From Malonomonas sp036526255 (lineage in GTDB: Bacteria > Desulfobacterota > Desulfuromonadia > Desulfuromonadales > Geopsychrobacteraceae), in NCBI GenBank assembly GCA_036526255.1, contig DATCYW010000022.1, positions 7,357-71,356 on the forward strand: 64,000 bases of DNA, given 5' to 3'. The first letter of the stretch is position 1; each line of letters begins with the position of its first letter. Position numbers and translations under genes: made by a program. The notes under the pieces are model-generated. The model had not been told where the DNA came from. It worked only from the letters and a program-made list of their open reading frames with translations, and did not search any database. Below are positions 57,950 through 64,000 of this stretch, piece after piece.

Positions 57950-57970
57950 AAAGCAGCACATCATTGATTT

Positions 57971-58003
57971 AAAGGCCGAAAGATACTCAGATCTTCCGGC
58001 CTT
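57971..58003 (+). terminator. Terminator of the small GSU3473-like gene
   Basis: AAAGGCCGAAAGAT pairs with ATCTTCCGGCCTT (one mismatch) around a six-base loop, followed by a T-rich tail (ATTTTATT). It lies 21 bases after the stop codon and before the convergent DUF4126 gene. Confidence 0.85.
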
Positions 58004-58020
58004 ATTTTATTCCACATTTA

Positions 58021-58716
58021 TTAACTGACCTTCCCGCCATTACCTGAATCGTTCGGCAGCTCCGGAAAGTTCGCTGGCAGTTTAAACCCCGGCGGTCCCG
58101 GCGGTTTGCGACCGCCGGAAAAAAAACTGACCAGCGCGGTAAAGACCAGTTTCACCCCCCGCCAGATCTTCGGTAGCAGCCAAACCATCAGCAGGATGAA
58201 CAGCAGCAGCAAGACGATAAACACCAGTGGATAGTGCAACGCCGTCCAGAGTCCGGCGACGACCAGCACGTCCTCGCCCAGCGACGCCATCCAGTTGGAA
58301 AAAGGCTCCGGCGAGGTATTGATCAGTACCCGCGAACCGGCTTTAGTAGCGTGCGTGCCAGCAGCCAGCCCGCCACCTAGAATCGCCACCACCAGCGACA
58401 CCACCGGATCGACTTCACCGACAGCGCCAGCGGCCAGCGCGGCACCGGCTGGAATGCGGATGAAGGTATGCAGGGTATCCCAGGAGTTATCCACCCCCGG
58501 CACCTTATCGGCGGCAAATTCGACCAGGTACATAGCGCCGGCGGCAAACAACACCAGCGGATTGGTGAGAATCTGCAGGTCGGCCGGCAGGACCATGTTA
58601 CCTGAGCTGCCGAGTAAACCCAGCACTAGGATCGCGGCATACAGATTGATGCCGCTGGCCCAGGCAACCCCCATACTCAGGGCGATAACTGTTGCAATCT
58701 GGTCAAGCTGTTCCAT
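58021..58716 (-). CDS. DUF4126 family membrane protein
   Basis: A 231-residue protein with about six hydrophobic segments. GVAWASGINLYAAILVLGLL, the KVPGVDNSWDTLHTFIRIPAG loop and GGGLAAGTHATKAGSRVLIN are family hallmarks. After the last helix there is a glycine- and proline-rich tail (SGGRKPPGPPGFKLPANFPE). Function unknown. It is a single gene on the minus strand, divergent from the iron transporter operon. Confidence 0.85.
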   Translation of the reverse strand: MEQLDQIATVIALSMGVAWASGINLYAAILVLGLLGSSGNMVLPADLQILTNPLVLFAAGAMYLVEFAADKVPGVDNSWDTLHTFIRIPAGAALAAGAVGEVDPVVSLVVAILGGGLAAGTHATKAGSRVLINTSPEPFSNWMASLGEDVLVVAGLWTALHYPLVFIVLLLLFILLMVWLLPKIWRGVKLVFTALVSFFSGGRKPPGPPGFKLPANFPELPNDSGNGGKVS

Positions 58717-58986
58717 AGTTATCCTTTCAGGTCAGGCAAAAAAACTCCGAGCGTCTTGATCGTTGCCTTCTTTATGATAACCGGATCAGCCTAAAAATCG
58801 ATAGTACCAGGACTAAATTCCTTCTGCAGCGGCTAGCAAACGACGTCCAGCAGAATTGATTACCATTTCGGTAATATATTCTTGAGTAATTTTCATTCCT
58901 TAGCTGATTATTTTTCTTGACAGTTTTACTTTATCCGCCTATTTTGAAATCCGTTTTCATAATCAATCTCACGAGGAGTTGCAAAC

Positions 58987-59994
58987 ATGAACCACGTCCG
59001 TAAATTTATCGCCCTGATCCTTTTCAGCAGCCTGCTGCTCGTATCAACTGCTGCGCTCGCAGACGAACTGGTCGTCTATTCAGCCCGCAACGAGCATCTG
59101 ATCAAACCGCTGTTCGATGCCTACACAAAAGAAACCGGCACGACGATCTCCTTTATCACCGACAAGGAAGGACCGCTGCTGCAGCGCCTGAAAGCCGAAG
59201 GCGAAAATACCCGCGCCGACCTGTTGCTGACAGTCGATGCCGGCAACCTCTGGCACGCAGCCGACGAAGGCGTGCTGCAAAAAGTCGACTCTGCGGTGCT
59301 GACCAAGAACATCCCGGCCAACCTGCGCGACCCGCAGAATCAATGGTTCGGTCTGTCGCTGCGAGCCAGAACCATCGTTTACAGCACAGAGCGGGTCAAG
59401 CCGAGCGAGCTGAGCAGCTACGAAGCTCTCGGCGATGCCGCCTGGAAAGATCGCCTGCTGCTGCGTACTTCGAAAAAAGTCTACAACCAGTCGCTGGTCG
59501 CCATGCTGATTGCCGAGCATGGCGAAGAACGCACCGAACAGATTGTCCGCTCTTGGGTGAACAACCTGGCCGCGCCCCCAACTTCTAACGATACAGCGCT
59601 GATGGAAGCGATCCTCGCCGGGCAGGGGGATGTCGGCATCGTCAACACCTACTACTTCGGCAGATTGCTGAAAAAGAATCCGGAGCTGAAACTGGCGCTC
59701 TTCTGGCCGAATCAGGACAGCACCGGCGTGCATGTCAACGTCTCAGGCGCAGGAGTGACCCGCTATGCGAAAAACCCACAAGCTGCCATCAAGTTCATCG
59801 AATGGCTCTCATCCGAAAAAGCCCAGAACATGTTTGCTGATGCCAACATGGAGTATCCGGTCAATCCGGCTGTCGAGGCCCACGAATATGTCAAAGCCTG
59901 GGGGACATTTAAAGCTAGCCAGCAGAATCTGGCCGACGCAGGAGCACTGCAAACCGACGCCATCAAACTGATGGACCGTGCGGATTACCGGTAA
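58987..59994 (+). CDS. fbpA: Ferric iron ABC transporter substrate-binding protein
   Basis: A 335-residue periplasmic protein of the FbpA/FutA type with a signal peptide (residues 1-25, ending AALA). ELVVYSARNEHLIKPLFDAY begins the mature protein, LLLTVDAGNLWHAADEGVLQ is typical, and the tyrosine pair in VNTYYFGRLL coordinates ferric iron. It delivers Fe3+ to the permease encoded next. The upstream 270-base region is A+T-rich and probably holds the promoter, but I could not identify a convincing Fur box. CACGAGGAG lies before the ATG. Confidence 0.92.
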   Translation: MNHVRKFIALILFSSLLLVSTAALADELVVYSARNEHLIKPLFDAYTKETGTTISFITDKEGPLLQRLKAEGENTRADLLLTVDAGNLWHAADEGVLQKVDSAVLTKNIPANLRDPQNQWFGLSLRARTIVYSTERVKPSELSSYEALGDAAWKDRLLLRTSKKVYNQSLVAMLIAEHGEERTEQIVRSWVNNLAAPPTSNDTALMEAILAGQGDVGIVNTYYFGRLLKKNPELKLALFWPNQDSTGVHVNVSGAGVTRYAKNPQAAIKFIEWLSSEKAQNMFADANMEYPVNPAVEAHEYVKAWGTFKASQQNLADAGALQTDAIKLMDRADYR

Positions 59995-60003
59995 ACAGCG
60001 GTC

Positions 60004-61677
60004 GTGGGGACACTGACCACTTCAGCAGGAAATCGTGCTGAAGCCTCATGGCGGGGCTTCAGCCGGTTTTTTCGCCAACCGAGCGGCTGGCAGTGGCTGA
60101 CCCTGGCGGTCGCCCTGCTGGTGCTGGCACCACTGTCAATCCTGCTGCTGGCCTGGCAGGACCCGGCCTGGGACATCTGGCAGCACCTGTTGCAGACCAT
60201 GCTCGGCCGGTTGCTGCTGAACACCCTGACGCTGGTGCTGGGCGTAACCGCCGGCACCCTGCTGCTCGGTGTCAGTCTGGCCTGGCTGACCGGCGCCTGC
60301 GACTTTCCCGGCCGCCGGTACTTTTCATGGCTGCTGCTGCTGCCGCTGGCAATGCCGACTTACGTGCTGGCGTTTGTCTTTCTGGGCCTGTTCGACTTTT
60401 CCGGCCCGGTCCAGACCCAGCTGCGCGACTGGTTCGGGCGCGGGGCCTGGGCTCCCGATATGCGCTCGGCCGGCGGCGTGGTGCTGGTCATGTCGCTGGC
60501 TCTCTACCCCTACGTTTACCTACTGGCACGCAACGCCTTTCAGACCCAGGGCAAAAGAGCTCTGGAAGCAGCGCAGAGCCTTGGCAGTCATCCACTTGGC
60601 GGTTTTTTTCGCGTCGCCCTGCCGATGGCCCGCCCCTGGATTGCCGGCGGCGCAACGCTGGTGGTCATGGAAGCGCTGGCCGACTTCGGTGCGGTCTCGA
60701 TCTTTAATTTCGACACCTTCACCACCGCCATCTACAAGGCCTGGTTCGGATTTTTCTCTCTGGCGGCAGCAGCGCAGCTATCATCCTTACTGGTGGTACT
60801 GGTCTTTCTGCTCATTTTGCTGGAGCAGAAACTGCGCAAGCGGATGCGCTTCACTCAGGGACGTCTGGCTCCGCAGGCGGAGCGAATCAAGCTGCAGGGG
60901 AACAAGAAATGGCTGGCCAGCGGATATTGCCTGACAATCCTGCTGATCGCCTTTCTGCTGCCGGCCCTGCAACTGCTCAGCTGGAGCCTGGAATCCTTCC
61001 ATCTGGAATTCGACAGCCGCTACCTGACACTGCTTGGCCACTCGCTGACCCTCGGTATCTGCTCGGCGGTGCTGATCGCCACGGTCGCCCTGCTGCTCGC
61101 CTACGCCGGTCGCCGTCATCAGGATCGCCTGACCCACGGCCTGATCCGCACCGCCACCCTCGGCTACGCCCTGCCGGGCACGGTGCTGGCGGTCGGAATC
61201 TTCATTCCGCTGGCGAAACTGGATAACCTGATGATCAACCAGGCCCGCCACCTGTTCGGCTGGGAAATCCCGCAGCTGCTGCAGGGGACCATATTGATCA
61301 TGCTGATCGCCTACCTGATCCGTTTCATGGCGGCGGGCTTCAAGGCGATCGACAGCGCCATGTACCGGGTGACGACCAATATCGACGAAGCCTCACGCCT
61401 GATGGGGCTGCGTGGCATCAAGCTGCTGGCGAAAGTTCATCTGCCGATGCTGCGCGGCGGGATTTTTACCGCCCTGACGCTGGTGTTTGTCGATGTGATG
61501 AAAGAGATGCCGATTACCCTGATGACCCGGCCGTTCGGCTGGGATACGCTGGCGACGAAGATTTTTGAACTGACCTCCGAAGGCGAGTGGGAACGGGCGG
61601 CGCTGCCGGCGCTGACCCTGCTGCTCGCCGGCCTGATCCCGATAGTGGTGCTGATGCGCGGTACGGAAAAAGACTAA
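60004..61677 (+). CDS. fbpB: Ferric iron ABC transporter permease (two-domain)
   Basis: A 557-residue membrane protein with about 12 helices and an internal duplication; each half has an EAA loop (ALEAAQSLGSHPLGGFFRVALP and EASRLMGLRGIKLLAKVHLP). This is the FbpB/AfuB architecture. The start is GTG at 60004, nine bases after the fbpA stop codon, without a strong ribosome site. It transports ferric iron across the inner membrane. Confidence 0.92.
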   Translation: MGTLTTSAGNRAEASWRGFSRFFRQPSGWQWLTLAVALLVLAPLSILLLAWQDPAWDIWQHLLQTMLGRLLLNTLTLVLGVTAGTLLLGVSLAWLTGACDFPGRRYFSWLLLLPLAMPTYVLAFVFLGLFDFSGPVQTQLRDWFGRGAWAPDMRSAGGVVLVMSLALYPYVYLLARNAFQTQGKRALEAAQSLGSHPLGGFFRVALPMARPWIAGGATLVVMEALADFGAVSIFNFDTFTTAIYKAWFGFFSLAAAAQLSSLLVVLVFLLILLEQKLRKRMRFTQGRLAPQAERIKLQGNKKWLASGYCLTILLIAFLLPALQLLSWSLESFHLEFDSRYLTLLGHSLTLGICSAVLIATVALLLAYAGRRHQDRLTHGLIRTATLGYALPGTVLAVGIFIPLAKLDNLMINQARHLFGWEIPQLLQGTILIMLIAYLIRFMAAGFKAIDSAMYRVTTNIDEASRLMGLRGIKLLAKVHLPMLRGGIFTALTLVFVDVMKEMPITLMTRPFGWDTLATKIFELTSEGEWERAALPALTLLLAGLIPIVVLMRGTEKD

Positions 61678-61686
61678 AAGGAAACT

Positions 61687-62748
61687 ATGAGCGACAACAA
61701 CCAGACCATCCTCGAACTGAAAAAGATCTCGCAGGCCTACGGCAAACAGCTGGTCGTCAAAGACCTGTCGCTGACCCTGAAGCATGGTGAAATCGGCTGC
61801 CTGCTCGGTGCCAGCGGCTGCGGCAAAACCACGGTGCTACGCACCATCGCCGGCTTTGAACCACTGCTCGACGGTGAGATTCTGATCGCTGGCAACTGCG
61901 TCAGCAGGGCCGGCTTTTCCCTGCCCCCGGCCAAGCGGCAGATCGGCATGGTCTTTCAGGATTACGCCCTCTTCCCGCACCTGAGCATCTTCGACAATGT
62001 CGCCTTCGGTTTGCGCGAACTACCCAAAGCGGAACAGCTGCGGCGGGGCAATGAAGTGTTGCAGCTGGTCGGTTTACACAGCGAACACAACAAGTATCCG
62101 CACGAAATCTCCGGCGGCCAGCAGCAGCGGGTGGCCCTGGCCCGGGCGCTAGCGCCGAAGCCACAGCTGCTACTGATGGATGAGCCCTTCTCCAATCTGG
62201 ATGTGACGCTGCGCGAACGGCTGTCGATGGAGGTACGCGATATCCTGAAGGAGTACGGCACCACCGCGCTGTTCGTCACCCACAATCAGAACGAAGCCTT
62301 TGCCGTTGCCGACCGGATCGGTGTGATGCACAGCGGCGAAATTCTGCAGTGGGACAAGGCACACAACCTCTACCATCAGCCGGTCAGCCCGAAAATTGCC
62401 GAGTTTGTCGGCGAAGGAGCGCTGATCACCGGCGTGGTCCGCGCCAACCAGCAGGTAGACACCGGCCTCGGCCTACTCTCTGGAGTGGTCAACAGTTCAC
62501 TGCCGACCAACACCGCCGTACAGTTGCTGGTCCGTCCGGAAGACATCATCCACGACGACGACAGTCCGGTCAAAGCCCAGGTAATCCGCCGCAGCTTCCG
62601 CGGCGCCAACATCCTCTACCATCTGCTGCTGGAGGGGGGCGATCAGGTTCAGGCGCTGGTTCCAAGCCACTGCGACCATCAGCCGGGAGAAAAGATCGGC
62701 ATCCAACCCGATGTCCGCCACTTGGTGCTGTTTCCGCTGGGCTGCTGA
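61687..62748 (+). CDS. fbpC: Ferric iron ABC transporter ATP-binding protein
   Basis: A 353-residue ATPase with Walker A GASGCGKT, Q-loop VFQDYALFPHLS, signature ISGGQQQRVALARALA, Walker B LLLMDEPFSNLD and H-loop FVTHNQNEAF, and a C-terminal TOBE-like domain (VRPEDIIHDDDSPVKAQVI). It powers the FbpAB importer. AAAAGGAAA lies before the ATG at 61687, nine bases after fbpB. A strong terminator follows. Confidence 0.94.
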   Translation: MSDNNQTILELKKISQAYGKQLVVKDLSLTLKHGEIGCLLGASGCGKTTVLRTIAGFEPLLDGEILIAGNCVSRAGFSLPPAKRQIGMVFQDYALFPHLSIFDNVAFGLRELPKAEQLRRGNEVLQLVGLHSEHNKYPHEISGGQQQRVALARALAPKPQLLLMDEPFSNLDVTLRERLSMEVRDILKEYGTTALFVTHNQNEAFAVADRIGVMHSGEILQWDKAHNLYHQPVSPKIAEFVGEGALITGVVRANQQVDTGLGLLSGVVNSSLPTNTAVQLLVRPEDIIHDDDSPVKAQVIRRSFRGANILYHLLLEGGDQVQALVPSHCDHQPGEKIGIQPDVRHLVLFPLGC

Positions 62749-62813
62749 ACGCCAGATTGTCATGTCGCCGTGGATTAATCCTTAAGCAGAAGTAGTGAGC
62801 TTTTTAGCGACAG

Positions 62814-62860
62814 AAACAGGCACAGCCCAATCTGATTTTCAGGTTGGGCTGTGCCTGTTT
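62814..62860. terminator. Bidirectional terminator after the iron transporter
   Basis: AAACAGGCACAGCCCAA and its complement form a perfect 17-bp stem, extended by TCTGA/TCAG, with a small loop. T-rich sequence follows on both strands. It separates fbpC from the convergent CheY-like gene. Confidence 0.9.
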
Positions 62861-62898
62861 TGAATTTTGATTCTACGCGTTGCAGCAGAGCGGAAGGG

Positions 62899-63294
62899 TT
62901 AAAGTCCGATCGTTGCCAGACTCTTGCGGATATCGGCTTTGTTGAAAGGTTTTGTCAGGTAGCCTTCACAGCCGCTCTTAAATGATGACATAACGCTTTT
63001 AGAATCGTTCTTGGAGGTCACCATCATGACTTTAACCCACTTGTCGCGTGAGGTTACACCATTCTCAGCTTCGAACGCGCGGATCTGTTCCAGCACCTGA
63101 GGGCCGCTGAGCCCAGGCATTTCAAAATCGAGAGTGATCAGACGGTAAGCCTTTTTGTCGTTGAACGCTTGGCAGAACAGGTCAAACGCCTGCTCCCCAC
63201 TTGAGGCGACATCGCACTCCCCTTTCGCTTCAAGCAACAGACTGAGCTTGTGCCGACTGACAAATTCATCGTCTACGATCAGAATTCTCATCAT
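62899..63294 (-). CDS. Single-domain (CheY-like) response regulator
   Basis: A 131-residue receiver domain. The acidic pair is in ILIVDDEFVS, the phosphorylation site is Asp56 in ITLDFEMPG, the threonine is in MMVTSKND and the lysine in YLTKPFNKADI. It has no output domain, so it probably passes phosphate or acts by protein contact. It is located 55 bases after the hybrid kinase gene and on the same strand, and the two probably form one signalling unit. Confidence 0.9.
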   Translation of the reverse strand: MMRILIVDDEFVSRHKLSLLLEAKGECDVASSGEQAFDLFCQAFNDKKAYRLITLDFEMPGLSGPQVLEQIRAFEAENGVTSRDKWVKVMMVTSKNDSKSVMSSFKSGCEGYLTKPFNKADIRKSLATIGL

Positions 63295-63349
63295 TGGCCC
63301 CCACGTTCTTTATTCAGTTAGACTTGCGTTTACAGACAAACGGTATTGG

Positions 63350-64000
63350 TTAGCTCCTGTCGGCTTGCGCCTCCAGGTAGTTCTTCAGGCGCAGCAACTC
63401 TGCTTCGAGAGAACTGACCGCCTGGCTATTCACCGGCTGTCCGGACCCGACAGCCTCTTCGATCTGCTGCGCGGCACGACTGACAGGGACGGCATGAATA
63501 TTGGCTGCTCCGCCTTTAATCGCATGGGCTTCCCGGCGCAGCGTTTTCATATCGGCCTCTTCGACCGCCAGATACATTTTTTTCACCTGAGCTTCGGCCA
63601 GACGTAAAAACTCCGCAACAATTCCCAGCAGAAGCTCTTTCATCCCTTCAAATTCTTCGACCGCTTTTTCGAGGTTAATCGGCACCCATTGCAGATTTTC
63701 GATTACAACCGGCGGGTTTCCTGCGACGACTGGCTCGACCTGACCCTGTGTCCGGTCGTTGCTGGCCAACCATTTCTGCACCATCTGTAGCAATTCGGTC
63801 TTGTTCAAAGGTTTCGTGATGTAATCATCCATACCGGCCTGCAGGCACTTTTCTCTGTCCCCCTGCATGGCCAGGGCTGTCATGGCGACAATTGGTATTC
63901 TTCCGACGCCGGCAGGCGTCTCCTCCAGCAAGCGGATTGCCTGGGTGGCCTGATAGCCGTCGACAGTCGGCATCTGTACATCCATCAGAATAAGATCGTA
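63350..64000 (-). CDS. Hybrid sensor kinase, C-terminal part (receiver plus HPt), cut by window edge
   Basis: About 216 residues of a larger protein, which continues beyond base 64000. The visible part starts within a receiver domain (YDLILMDVQMPTVDGYQAT with the phospho-aspartate, then TALAMQGDREKCLQAGMDDY and TKPLNKTEL). A linker leads to an HPt domain with the phosphorylatable histidine in REAHAIKGGAANIHA. The upstream region presumably holds sensor, kinase and ATPase domains. It is followed by a single-domain receiver gene, giving the parts of a multistep phosphorelay. Confidence 0.9.
   Translation of the reverse strand, partial: YDLILMDVQMPTVDGYQATQAIRLLEETPAGVGRIPIVAMTALAMQGDREKCLQAGMDDYITKPLNKTELLQMVQKWLASNDRTQGQVEPVVAGNPPVVIENLQWVPINLEKAVEEFEGMKELLLGIVAEFLRLAEAQVKKMYLAVEEADMKTLRREAHAIKGGAANIHAVPVSRAAQQIEEAVGSGQPVNSQAVSSLEAELLRLKNYLEAQADRS

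Noticed and set aside
58830..58980. Possible Fur box before fbpA
   Set aside because: The A+T-rich region has partial matches such as TGATTATTTTTC and TTTTCATAATCAAT, but none fits the 19-bp consensus well enough.

Overview
The window is chromosomal DNA of a Gram-negative anaerobe or facultative microaerophile, most likely a Desulfuromonadales-type bacterium (the Geobacter, Pelobacter and Desulfuromonas group). This rests on protein style (a GSU3473-like small protein, DUF6172, a PEP-CTERM protein, TAXI and TctABC transporters, a group 3b NiFe hydrogenase, a TM1432-1434-like glycerol-3-phosphate oxidation cluster) and fairly high GC. It is an inference, since no rRNA is present. I see no CRISPR array, complete insertion sequence, integrase or replication origin. 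About 65 protein genes and two tRNA genes can be supported.

Layout. 1-9.8 kb: a flavodoxin-like flavoprotein with a zinc ribbon and an Asp/Glu racemase on the minus strand, divergent from a MocR regulator; a YbjQ-YbjQ-M48 peptidase operon; a minus-strand run of radical SAM protein, dNMP-kinase-like protein and ABC-2 exporter; a secreted dienelactone-hydrolase-like protein. 9.8-12.7 kb: a more A+T-rich patch with a frameshifted PEP-CTERM gene, a Sec-exported nickel superoxide dismutase and DUF6172, then a cupin and a parvulin. 12.7-16.1 kb: a DMT exporter, a TAXI binding protein, a DUF554 protein that appears to lack a standard start codon, and a polyphosphate glucokinase. 16.4-21.5 kb: a choline-to-glycine-betaine operon (FadR-type regulator, betA, betB, choX) with two matching operators 105 bp apart. 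21.5-24.9 kb: a structured non-coding stretch, a DCC protein, a SHOCT protein, a HerA-like ATPase and tRNA-Asp.

25-28.3 kb: ovoA plus a class V PLP enzyme, a likely complete ovothiol pathway. 28.3-31.4 kb: a glycerol-3-phosphate oxidation cluster. 31.7-35.7 kb: a four-subunit group 3b NADP-type NiFe hydrogenase. 35.7-41.4 kb: a TctCBA tricarboxylate transporter divergent from its probable CitAB-type two-component system. 41.5-47 kb: a stand-alone carbonic-anhydrase-like protein, a two-RCK potassium channel, a Fur-family regulator and an APC transporter carrying regulatory domains. 47.1-52.5 kb: an arsenic operon (arsR, permease, thioredoxin, GAPDH, arsJ, acr3) with two copies of one palindromic operator and no arsC. 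52.5-55.5 kb: a molybdopterin enzyme and RarD. 55.5-57.4 kb: a membrane TIR protein with a DUF4231/SLATT-type partner next to tRNA-Thr, the best candidate for an undescribed system, probably defence or stress signalling. 57.7-62.8 kb: a small GSU3473-like protein, DUF4126 and an FbpABC ferric iron importer. 62.9 kb to the end: a CheY-like regulator and the C-terminal part of a hybrid sensor kinase cut by the window edge.

Together the genes describe a metabolically flexible cell with hydrogen, glycerol-phosphate and tricarboxylate metabolism, osmoprotection from choline, several layers of oxidative-stress defence (ovothiol, Ni-SOD, a Fur-family regulator) and arsenic resistance that can act on arsenate without reducing it.
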